Below, piece by piece: positions 14,641 to 20,148 of a stretch of DNA of 20,148 nucleotides. Source of the DNA: a virus. Numbering within the stretch: position 1 is the first letter of the stretch; each line of letters begins with the position of its first letter. The stretch lies in IMG/VR virus record IMGVR_UViG_3300042691_010316, positions 1 to 20,148 of that record. One strand, given 5' to 3'. The position numbers and the translations under genes are program-made. The notes below the pieces were generated by a model, which saw only the letters and a program-made list of their open reading frames with translations, was not told the origin of the DNA and did no database searches.

Positions 14641-15111
14641 TTAGCCCCCCAGCAGGGCGCGCGCCTGCTCCTTGGCCTTGCCGATGCGGGCCTCGAGGTC
14701 GGCGAGCTCGGCGCGCTTGGCTTCGACCGTGCGGTCGATCTCGGCGGCCTTGGCGTTGGCGTCGGCCAGCACTGCGGCAGCAGCGTCGCGGTCGGCCGAA
14801 GCCTCGGCGACCAGCTTGGAGGCCTTGGCCTCGGCGTTGTCGATTGCGGCGGCGGCCTTGCCCTTGCCGTCGGCGATGACCTGCGCGGCGGATTCCTTGG
14901 CGGCGGCGAGCTCGGCGCCAGCGGCAGCGATGTCGCCCCGCAAGCCTTCAAGCTCGGCGCGCGCCTTGTCGGTCGCGGCGGCCGATTCCTTCGCCAGCTG
15001 CTCGGCCGAGACCGCAACGTCGATCACCTCGGTGAGCTTGGAAAACGCGCGGATCGTCTGCGCGAACTTCTGCGCCTCGGCCGCGGCCTGGGTGACAGTC
15101 ATCTCGATCAT
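14641..15111 (-). CDS. Alanine-rich coiled-coil protein (156 aa)
   Basis: ATG 15111 overlaps the stop of the preceding gene as ATGA and follows AGGGGG. The product starts MIEMTVTQAAAEAQKFAQTI and from residue about 40 to 150 is almost continuous Ala/Glu/Lys/Asp helix with heptad-like spacing (for example AELEGLRGDIAAAGAELAA and AKAAEIDRTVEAKRAELADL). Such a protein could form a fibre, a trimerisation stalk or an assembly chaperone. No homology is claimed. Its position directly before the 385-aa virion protein, with only three bases between them, suggests the two are made together and perhaps associate. Confidence 0.6.
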   Translation of the reverse strand: MIEMTVTQAAAEAQKFAQTIRAFSKLTEVIDVAVSAEQLAKESAAATDKARAELEGLRGDIAAAGAELAAAKESAAQVIADGKGKAAAAIDNAEAKASKLVAEASADRDAAAAVLADANAKAAEIDRTVEAKRAELADLEARIGKAKEQARALLGG

Positions 15112-15458
15112 CGCAGCCCCCTACGGCAGAACATGCTCACGGTGAGGTTGGTCGTGCCGTCGCCGGCGGTCACCAGCGGGCGGATGAACCGCGGGATCTC
15201 GAGCACCTGCTCGATGCGGCCCGTGGTGAACGTCAGCGCGTTGCCCTGCGGGTCGGCGAGGATGTTCCAGTTGGTGCCGTTGTTGCTGCCCTCGAGCTGC
15301 ACAGAGCCGGCGGCGCCGAACGTGCCGAATACCTGCGCCGTGCGGTCCGCGAACTCGGCACCCTCGAACGGATTGCCGTCGTCGGTGTTGAGCAGGCCGG
15401 ACCAGGTGACGAGCCGAGCGTGCGGAAGCTCGGTGATGACTGCGTTGCGCGTCGGCAT
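15108..15458 (-). CDS. Small beta-rich virion-type protein (116 aa)
   Basis: Start ATG 15458 follows an AAGGGG sequence that overlaps the preceding stop. The product starts MPTRNAVITELPHARLVTWS and contains FADRTAQVFGTFGAAGSVQL, EGSNNGTNWNILADPQGNAL, and TNLTVSMFCRRGLR at the end. The 'EGSNxGTNW' and 'F-G-SV-LEGS' elements recur in phage structural proteins of beta-sandwich type. This points to a decoration or minor capsid protein. The same 'EGSLNSTNGTDGNW' theme appears in the 385-aa protein downstream, so the two may share a fold. No specific function is assigned. Confidence 0.6.
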   Translation of the reverse strand: MPTRNAVITELPHARLVTWSGLLNTDDGNPFEGAEFADRTAQVFGTFGAAGSVQLEGSNNGTNWNILADPQGNALTFTTGRIEQVLEIPRFIRPLVTAGDGTTNLTVSMFCRRGLR

Positions 15459-15468
15459 GGTCTACCCC

Positions 15469-15663
15469 TTAGGCCGGCGGCCAGGTGTCCTCGACCATGC
15501 GGTCGCGGATCGCGGTCAGCTGGCGGATGGCTTCTTGCTTGGAGCCGGCGTTGATGTCGTCGACGATGACGCGGACGGCAGCGGTGCCGATGCTGGCGCC
15601 GCCGGCCTTGACGACCTCGTCGGTGTGGCCGACCCGGTTCAACGTGTACTGAAACTGCGGCAT
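15469..15663 (-). CDS. Small hypothetical phage protein (64 aa)
   Basis: ATG 15663 follows GGGAGA and lies just after a strong hairpin. The product starts MPQFQYTLNRVGHTDEVVKA, has GTAAVRVIVDDINAGSKQEA in the middle and ends MVEDTWPPA. It appears to be a compact alpha/beta protein with no membrane segment. It is the first gene after the capsid block, and its stop is 10 bases before the next start. I do not recognise the family. Codon use, ribosome-binding sequence and spacing support a real gene. Confidence 0.6.
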   Translation of the reverse strand: MPQFQYTLNRVGHTDEVVKAGGASIGTAAVRVIVDDINAGSKQEAIRQLTAIRDRMVEDTWPPA

Positions 15664-15682
15664 AGCGGTCTCCCGATGGATA

Positions 15683-15704
15683 GGGGCCCGGCGAACCGGG
15701 CCCC
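15683..15704 (-). terminator. Strong stem-loop after the decoration-like gene; possible (partial) terminator
   Basis: A perfect 9-bp G/C stem (GGGGCCCGG paired with CCGGGCCCC) closes a four-base loop that reads TTCG in the minus-strand transcript. It begins seven bases after the TAA of the decoration-like gene and precedes the ribosome-binding site of the 64-aa gene. The sequence after the stem (TATCCATC) has no long T tract, so complete factor-independent termination is doubtful. It could instead protect the 3' end of the abundant capsid messages or reduce read-through into the accessory genes. Confidence 0.5.
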
Positions 15705-15711
15705 GTTTGCC

Positions 15712-16203
15712 TTACTGCGCGTAGGTCGCCTCGGCGCCGACCGAGCCGGCAGACGCCACGTTGGCCGTCAGCGTGATGGCCAAGTCGAACGTCGTGCGCG
15801 GGTCAGCGGCGAAGCCGAGCGCCTGCCACAGTGGCTGAGCGCGCAGGACCGGCGTCAGCGTGCCGACCTGCTCGGCACCGTTCACGGCCGAGACCAGCGA
15901 CACCGCGGAGCCGAGCTGGTTGCCCGAGCCGACGATGGCGCCACCGTCGCGGATGTTGCGGTAGAAGCCGATGTTGCCGGCCGCCGTGCCGCCCAGAGCC
16001 GTCGAGTAGAGACGGGTCTGCGACAGGCGCGCGTTGGACGGAACCTCGAGCAAGCGCAGGATGTTGGTCGACACTTCGCCCGTGGTCACGGAGACGTGAC
16101 CATAGGTGGCCTGCAGCGCGCCGCGCGAGCCGTTGTTGGAGTTGTTGAGCGTGGTCGCGACAGAGTCACGATTCTGGAGGAGCTGAGAAGTCTGGTTCGG
16201 CAT
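15712..16203 (-). CDS. Capsid decoration/cement-like protein (163 aa)
   Basis: ATG 16203 follows CGGAGAA, 27 bases after the capsid gene stop. The product starts MPNQTSQLLQNRDSVATTLN and continues with GEVSTNILRLLEVPSNARL (about 42-60), QTRLYSTALGGTAAGNIGFY and a beta-rich second half (TTFDLAITLTANVASAGSV). The combination of a 'LRLLEVPSNARL' strand followed by a G-x-IG(F/Y) strand is common in small virion proteins encoded just after the major capsid gene. BPP-1 encodes its cement protein in this position, but I cannot show sequence homology to it. It is probably made in large amounts, since it sits between the capsid gene and a stem-loop. Confidence 0.6.
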   Translation of the reverse strand: MPNQTSQLLQNRDSVATTLNNSNNGSRGALQATYGHVSVTTGEVSTNILRLLEVPSNARLSQTRLYSTALGGTAAGNIGFYRNIRDGGAIVGSGNQLGSAVSLVSAVNGAEQVGTLTPVLRAQPLWQALGFAADPRTTFDLAITLTANVASAGSVGAEATYAQ

Positions 16204-16230
16204 GGTCGTTCTCCGGGTTCAGGGGGCCAG

Positions 16231-17148
16231 TTACTCGCGGCACCAGACGCGCACGATCTTGGGCTCCTCGAGGCGGGTCGCGCCGAAGGTGCCCCAGGTG
16301 TACGCCTGGTAGGGGAGGCCCTGCAGATCCGGGCGCTGGCGGAGGTCGTTCTGGATGTCGTTCCAGACGCCGAGGTGCATGCCCGACTTCGCGTAGAGCG
16401 GGATCGCGCGCGAGGTGCCGGCGGCGTCGTCGGTGCCGAGCGTCAGACGCTCGCACTGCACGAAGTTGATGCCGAGGAAGCGCTCGAGCTTGCCTTCCTT
16501 GAGGACCGGGGTCTCCTGCCGGTTGAAGTCGGCCGAGATGACCTGGATCTCGTTCAGCAGGTTGTCGTGCTGCGTGGCGGTGACGACGCAGATCAGCGGA
16601 TCGTTGTCGGTGTCGACCTCGTTCTGCATGAGGCGCTTCTTGGCCTCGCGCAGCTTGGCGACGTTGAGGCCCGAGGTCGTGCCGCCGACGCTCACGCCGA
16701 CGTTCTGGCCGCCGGCCGTGGTGAGCGCGGTGCCGAACGTGCGGGCGGTGCCGCCCTGCTCGCCGACCTGCGCGGTACCGAAGTACGACGCGATGATCTC
16801 GTCGTCCATCGCGCGGCCCATGGCGTAGGTCGCGTTGGTGACGTACGTGCTGGTCGGGTCGATCAGCAGGCGCAGCTTGTCGAAGGTGTCGATCAGCTGC
16901 GGCAGGTCGTAGTCCTGCGGGTACACCCAGCGACGATCGACGGCAGCGTCGACGCGCGACATGGGGTTGAAGCGGCCCGAGACCTTCTGGGCGGCGATGG
17001 CGGCGACCTGGTCGACAGGCGAGGCCTGCTTGCCGGTGTAGCTGCCGACGGTGACGGTGTCGCGCAGCTTCGAGCCCTTCTGCTGCAAAAGCAGCTGGAT
17101 GTTGGTCGCGAACTGAACGACGTAGTGCTGCGGAATATTCACGGACAT
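16231..17148 (-). CDS. Major capsid protein (305 aa)
   Basis: The chosen start is ATG 17148, giving MSVNIPQHYVVQFATNIQLL. It has GGAG eight bases upstream. The frame remains open to 17238, but the extra 30 residues are Arg/His/Pro-rich and not protein-like. Recognisable elements are YTGKQASPVDQVAAIAAQKV, RRWVYPQDYDLPQLIDTFDK (about 81-100), TYVTNATYAMGRAMDDEIIA (about 110-130) and LICVVTATQHDNLLNEIQVI, a pattern seen in BPP-1-type podovirus capsid proteins with an HK97-like fold. Neighbours agree: the scaffold lies upstream and a decoration-like gene downstream. Unlike other genes here it has a long (217-bp) structured leader, which may allow its own level of expression. Confidence 0.88.
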   Translation of the reverse strand: MSVNIPQHYVVQFATNIQLLLQQKGSKLRDTVTVGSYTGKQASPVDQVAAIAAQKVSGRFNPMSRVDAAVDRRWVYPQDYDLPQLIDTFDKLRLLIDPTSTYVTNATYAMGRAMDDEIIASYFGTAQVGEQGGTARTFGTALTTAGGQNVGVSVGGTTSGLNVAKLREAKKRLMQNEVDTDNDPLICVVTATQHDNLLNEIQVISADFNRQETPVLKEGKLERFLGINFVQCERLTLGTDDAAGTSRAIPLYAKSGMHLGVWNDIQNDLRQRPDLQGLPYQAYTWGTFGATRLEEPKIVRVWCRE

Positions 17149-17365
17149 GAGGATGTCTCCGAGAGTCAGGGATAGGCTTGACGGTCGGGCTTCCCCGCGA
17201 TGGCCGCGGAACCCATGCCCCCGATGCGCCGGAGGCACGCGCCGGTCTTTCCCGGCGTCAGCGGGGGCGCGTGGCCTTGTCCGCTGCGATCACTGCGGCA
17301 CGCGATGCGTGTGCCGCAACATTGGGCGCAGCCTACGCCAGCGCTGCGCCCATTGCAACAGGAGA
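17149..17365 (-). promoter_or_regulatory. 217-bp spacer between scaffold and capsid genes with stacked stem-loops
   Basis: No minus-strand gene fits here, which is exceptional in a region where other gaps are under 50 bases. Reading the minus transcript, a 10-bp perfect stem (arms 17343-17352 and 17323-17332, 10-base loop) is followed by an 11-position stem with one mismatch (arms 17308-17318 and 17294-17304, three-base loop) and a 6-bp stem (arms 17252-17257 and 17240-17245). None is followed by a T tract, so they are not typical terminators. A leader structure, RNA-processing site or phage promoter region controlling the capsid gene are possible roles. No convincing sigma-70 promoter was found. 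Confidence 0.45.
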
Positions 17366-18193
17366 TCAGCCCCCGGCCGCGACGCGGCTCAAGCGCTCCA
17401 TTTCCTGCCGGGCGTTGACGTCGCCGGCCAGGTACCTCGAGGTCCAGTCGCGGTCGTTGCGCAGCTGGCTGATTCGGGCCTTGGCCGCCTCGGGGGTCAG
17501 CCCGAAACCGCCGCCGCCGTCACCGCCGCCGGCATCGAACGCCTTGGGCTCGGCCAGCTTCGAGCCGATCGAGTTAAACAGCTTGAGCATGCCGGCGGTG
17601 CCGAGCGCACCCTCGAGCGCCTTGGCCTGGTCCTCGGAGACGCCGAACTCACGGGCGGCCCGCTTGGACAGCTCGGCGTTCTCGTCGTACTTCGCGCCCC
17701 ACTCGGATTTCAGCTGCGACAGCTCGGCCGCCGACTTCTCGGCGAGCTGGCGCTCGTGGGCCTCGACCAGCCTGCCCACGTAGTCGTTGTTGAACTGGGC
17801 CAGCGCCTGCGCGGCGCCCTTGGGCACGCCATGCTTGTGCATGACCTCGGCGATGCCCTTGGCGAACTCGGGGTCGCCGTGGCCGTCGGGCACCGGCAGC
17901 TCGTAGGCCTCGGGCTTCTCGGGGCGGCCGAGTCGCGCATAGACGTCGCTCCAGCCCGGGTCGTCGGGCTTCTCCGGCAGCTTGAGCACGCGCTCCTTGG
18001 GGGCGCCGATCAGCCGCTCGAGATTGCGGTAACCGTCGACGACGCTTGCCGGGTCTTTCCAGCCTTTCGTCTGGGCAAAGCCCTTGAGCTCGGCGTCGGG
18101 GATCGAGTCGAACCAGCTCCCGCCCGTGCCGCCATTGTCTCCGGCGCCGGGCGCCGGGTTGCCCGCACCTGCGGACCCGTTCTCAGTGGTCAT
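17366..18193 (-). CDS. Capsid assembly scaffolding protein (275 aa)
   Basis: ATG 18193 follows GAGGTGA. The N-terminus is a Gly/Asn-rich disordered segment. It is followed by WFDSIPDAELKGFAQTKGW (about 27-45), DPASVVDGYRNLERLIGAP and a PEKPEAYELPVPDG segment, a combination that is frequent in podovirus scaffolds. Residues about 120-185 are long charged helices (LVEAHERQLAEKSAAELSQL), and the last 60 residues contain GLTPEAAKARISQLRNDRDW and a basic helical tail. Length is near T7 gp9 (307 residues). Scaffolds guide capsid protein assembly and leave the head afterwards. The position between portal and capsid genes supports this call. Confidence 0.85.
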   Translation of the reverse strand: MTTENGSAGAGNPAPGAGDNGGTGGSWFDSIPDAELKGFAQTKGWKDPASVVDGYRNLERLIGAPKERVLKLPEKPDDPGWSDVYARLGRPEKPEAYELPVPDGHGDPEFAKGIAEVMHKHGVPKGAAQALAQFNNDYVGRLVEAHERQLAEKSAAELSQLKSEWGAKYDENAELSKRAAREFGVSEDQAKALEGALGTAGMLKLFNSIGSKLAEPKAFDAGGGDGGGGFGLTPEAAKARISQLRNDRDWTSRYLAGDVNARQEMERLSRVAAGG

Positions 18194-18217
18194 GGTGTCA
18201 CCTCACGTTGTGCTGGA

Positions 18218-18682
18218 TTAGGCCAGCGCCTTGCCCTCGGACGCCAGCCAGGCGCCCACGGCGGAACGGTACGCGGCCTCGCGGGTCTCGCCGCGGCCGT
18301 TGAACTTGAGCTTGCCGACGCGGATCTCGCAGAGATCGCCGGTGTAGTCAGCGCCGAGGATCTGCAGCTCGGCGACGGCCAGCGTGACGGCCTCGCCATC
18401 GGGCAGAACCGGGGCCGGCTCCGAGACGTGCGGCGGCAGGCCTGGGCCTTCGCCCTCGGCGGCCGGCGGGTCGACGAAGTCCTCGGGCTTGGGCTCCGGC
18501 ACGTCGAGCGTGACGCCACCCTCACGCGCGGCCAGCTCCTCGTCGATCGCCTTCACGACCGTGATGCGGGTCTTGCCCGCGGTCTCAGCGTCGCGCAGCG
18601 CGACCAGCGACTCGGTCGACAGGTTCGGCAGCTCGGCCGCGATCTCGCGCACCGTCAGGTCCAGCAGGTTGGTGTCGCTCAT
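18218..18682 (-). CDS. Small head-module protein with N-terminal helical domain and Pro/Glu linker (154 aa)
   Basis: The frame is open to 18739, but ATG 18682 is preferred. It overlaps the upstream stop as ATGA and follows GAGGAG. The product then starts MSDTNLLDLTVREIAAELPN. Residues about 6-55 (LSTESLVALRDAETAGKTRI, AIDEELAAREG) form a short helical domain of the type 'L-x-x-L-x-x-E-x-x-x-x-x-R' seen in small phage head proteins and in SAP/HeH-like helices. Residues 55-95 are a Pro/Glu linker. The C-terminal part (AELQILGADYTGDLCEIRVG and a following helix) looks like an alpha/beta fold. Function is unknown; the position suggests a role in head assembly. Confidence 0.65.
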   Translation of the reverse strand: MSDTNLLDLTVREIAAELPNLSTESLVALRDAETAGKTRITVVKAIDEELAAREGGVTLDVPEPKPEDFVDPPAAEGEGPGLPPHVSEPAPVLPDGEAVTLAVAELQILGADYTGDLCEIRVGKLKFNGRGETREAAYRSAVGAWLASEGKALA

Positions 18683-18963
18683 TCTCGGAACTCCTCGATC
18701 TCGAACAACTGATTGATGGGCAGGCGCAACATGCGCCAAACCCGGACGAACACCTCGCGGCGCCCTTCGCGCTGCATGGTGGCGGGAACGTCGGTCGACC
18801 GGCTCACCGGCGACACGACCGTCGTGCCCTCGGTGGCGGCGCAGAACTTGGCCAGGTCAGCCATGACGACCTTGGCGGCCGGCGTGAGCTGGCCCTTGTC
18901 GTCGAGGAAGCACTGCCGGTAGGCGGTGTTTTTGCGGAACAGCGCGGCGAGCTTGGGGTGCAT
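18679..18963 (-). CDS. Bbp19-like small phage protein (94 aa)
   Basis: ATG 18963 lies three bases after the portal stop. The product starts MHPKLAALFRKNTAYRQCFL and contains QLTPAAKVVMADLAKFCAA, a Ser/Thr-rich segment, then QREGRREVFVRVWRMLRLP near the end. The order 'F-x-x-x-x-G-x-x-(V/L)-x-x-D-L-x-x-(F/Y)-C' followed by 'EG-R-x-V' resembles the Bbp19 family of Bordetella phage BPP-1 and related podoviruses, which is encoded next to the portal gene. Its biochemical role is not established. The last four bases overlap the next gene, implying coupled translation. Confidence 0.65.
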   Translation of the reverse strand: MHPKLAALFRKNTAYRQCFLDDKGQLTPAAKVVMADLAKFCAATEGTTVVSPVSRSTDVPATMQREGRREVFVRVWRMLRLPINQLFEIEEFRE

Positions 18964-18966
18964 GCG

Positions 18967-20148
18967 TCAGCCCAGCGGCAGCGGCGCGGGGTTGTTGCGC
19001 GCGACAGCCTGCGCCTCGGCCAGCGTCTTGGCCGTGGTGGCGGCGATCGGCGCGGCCTGCAGGACCTCGCCAAGCTGCTGCTGCTCGGCACGGCCGTCGC
19101 GGATGGCCTGCACGCGCTTGGGCGAGCGCATGACCTTCGACGGCACGCCGTTGACCTCGGCCATGATGCGGGCGCCCTGCTCCGAGTCGAACACGTCCAC
19201 GATGGTCGGGTCGAGCTGCGCCAGCGGGCCCAAGGCCTCGAGCGTGCGCAGGATGCCGACGCCGTCCTCGGACTTCTGCAGGCGGTTGAGCGGCGACTCG
19301 TAGGCAATCTCGATAAGCCCGCCGGCCTCGAGCAGCTGCTCGGGCATTGGCGGGAGCTGGCCAGCGGCGGCGAGGATGTCGAGCTCGCGCTCGATGCACG
19401 GGCCGATCATCTCGGACTGCGCGCGGCCCATGGTCGGGGCGAGCAGCTGGCCCTTCTCCTGGGCGCGGAGCATCGCCTCGGTGGCCGTCATTTGCGGCGT
19501 CTCGACGAGGATCTGGAACAGCGTCACGAGGAACGCGTCGTTGATGACGGTGCGGCACTGGGCCAGCATCTCCTCGCCGATGTCGACGCGGCCGATGCCC
19601 TGCAGCGCCGTGACCAGCGGGTTGCCGTTGGCGTCGACGCCGCCGTAGTTGAGCGAGCCGGCGCGCAGGTCGAAGGCGCGCAACAGCCCATCCTCAGGCA
19701 GCAGCAGCGGCGGGTCGACCGCTTTCTGGGCCGCGCGCAGGATCGACTTGCGCATCTCGTTGAGCATCTTGATCTCGGGCAGCACGAGCATGCCCGGGCC
19801 GCGGCCGTAGACCTCGCGCGGCGTGGTCGAGTAGCGGCCGATGCAGTATGGCATCGAGCGGTAGCCCGACGTCTCGAGGATTGAGCGCGTCTCCTGCAGC
19901 ACGTAGTAGGAGGCGAACTTCCGGCCGCGGTAGTCCGAGCGGCGCGAGTCGAACTCCTCGTTCGGCTTGACGCAGTGGATCACCTCGGTGCGCGCCTCGG
20001 GCGACTTCTCGAGCATCGCGCGCAGCTTGGGCGGCATGGCCTCGACGCCGAAGCGCTGGGCGATCTGCCGGAGCGTCGGGCGCTGGCGCCGGTGCACCTT
20101 GTCGATGCGGCCCGACATGTCGTCGGCGAAGAACAGCTCCGACAGGTG
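18967..20148 (-). CDS. Portal (head-tail connector) protein, T7 gp8-like; N-terminus beyond the window
   Basis: The frame is open to the right edge: ten codons precede the internal methionine at 20118, so the true start lies outside and 393 residues are seen. Typical elements in order are GRIDKVHRRQRPTLRQIAQR, VYGRGPGMLVLPEIKMLNEM (about 130-150), the AQKAVDPPLLLPEDG wing segment, QMTATEAMLRAQEKGQLLAP (about 225-245), ERELDILAAAGQLPPMP and AYESPLNRLQKSEDGVGI. This is the T7-type head-tail connector family, in which twelve subunits form the DNA entry and exit ring. The C-terminal tail is Ala-rich (IAATTAKTLAEAQAVARNNP). Its position at the head of scaffold and capsid genes matches T7 gene order. 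Confidence 0.92.
   Translation of the reverse strand, partial: HLSELFFADDMSGRIDKVHRRQRPTLRQIAQRFGVEAMPPKLRAMLEKSPEARTEVIHCVKPNEEFDSRRSDYRGRKFASYYVLQETRSILETSGYRSMPYCIGRYSTTPREVYGRGPGMLVLPEIKMLNEMRKSILRAAQKAVDPPLLLPEDGLLRAFDLRAGSLNYGGVDANGNPLVTALQGIGRVDIGEEMLAQCRTVINDAFLVTLFQILVETPQMTATEAMLRAQEKGQLLAPTMGRAQSEMIGPCIERELDILAAAGQLPPMPEQLLEAGGLIEIAYESPLNRLQKSEDGVGILRTLEALGPLAQLDPTIVDVFDSEQGARIMAEVNGVPSKVMRSPKRVQAIRDGRAEQQQLGEVLQAAPIAATTAKTLAEAQAVARNNPAPLPLG

Noticed and set aside
13591-17175. Very long plus-strand ORF (1194 codons), and similar ones at 4576-6657 and 7167-9752
   Set aside because: They are antisense to well-supported virion genes, are Arg/Gly/Ala/Val-rich without domains, and arise because stop codons are rare opposite G/C-rich third positions.
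17149-17238. Extended N-terminus (30 residues) for the major capsid protein
   Set aside because: The extra residues are Arg/His/Pro-rich, and the ATG at 17148 has a well-spaced ribosome-binding sequence and a typical capsid N-terminus.
17330-17360. Sigma-70-like promoter (TTGCAA, 17 bases, TAGGCT) on the minus strand of the spacer
   Set aside because: Only a partial match to both hexamers, and it coincides with the arms of the 10-bp hairpin; too weak to annotate.
1-20148. tRNA, CRISPR, insertion sequence, integrase or attachment site
   Set aside because: No cloverleaf, regular repeat array, transposase or recombinase motif was seen; nearly all of the window is covered by minus-strand virion genes.

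Overview
The window is about 20 kb of very GC-rich DNA in which every convincing gene lies on the minus strand. It is the virion-structure module of a tailed bacteriophage, or of a prophage, with T7-like (podovirus) gene order. The compact coding, stop/start overlaps and G/C-rich third codon positions suggest a GC-rich proteobacterial host. Nothing here identifies the genus or says whether the phage is integrated. No integrase, tRNA, rRNA, CRISPR array or transposase is visible.

Reading in the direction of transcription, from high to low coordinates, the head module comes first. It holds a portal protein cut by the right edge, a Bbp19-like small protein, a small linker-rich protein, a scaffolding protein, a 217-bp spacer with stem-loops, the major capsid protein and a decoration-like protein followed by a strong hairpin. 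The presence of the Bbp19-like gene beside the portal and the type of capsid protein recall Bordetella phage BPP-1. Next is a run of small accessory virion-type genes (13.4-15.7 kb): a 64-aa protein, a 116-aa protein, an alanine-rich coiled-coil protein, a 385-aa structural protein and a 40-aa mini-gene. The tail tube pair follows (T7 gp11-like and gp12-like), then an 84-aa glycine-rich protein.

The genes at about 0.5-10.05 kb occupy the T7 internal (ejected) virion protein slots: gp13-like (139 aa, GTG start), gp14-like (167 aa), a large gp15-slot protein with an embedded peptidoglycan-hydrolase-like domain, and two large proteins of 1169 and 847 aa in the gp16 slot. A tail fibre N-terminus runs off the left edge. 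In T7 these proteins are ejected ahead of the DNA and form a conduit across the envelope, so enzymatic domains carried on them could act on the host at the start of infection.

The most unusual locus is the 1169-aa protein. It looks like a phage 'polyvalent protein', with an N-terminal glycine/alanine-rich hydrophobic region, a DdrB-type ParB-like domain and a zeta-toxin-type P-loop kinase. Just after the kinase domain, a 56-codon ORF is nested in another reading frame (3201-3371, minus). Over this stretch the nested frame keeps the G/C-rich third positions of real genes while the host frame loses them. This is evidence for an overlapping gene, possibly a regulator or antitoxin of the kinase. 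That function is inference; the overlap and codon signal are read directly from the sequence.
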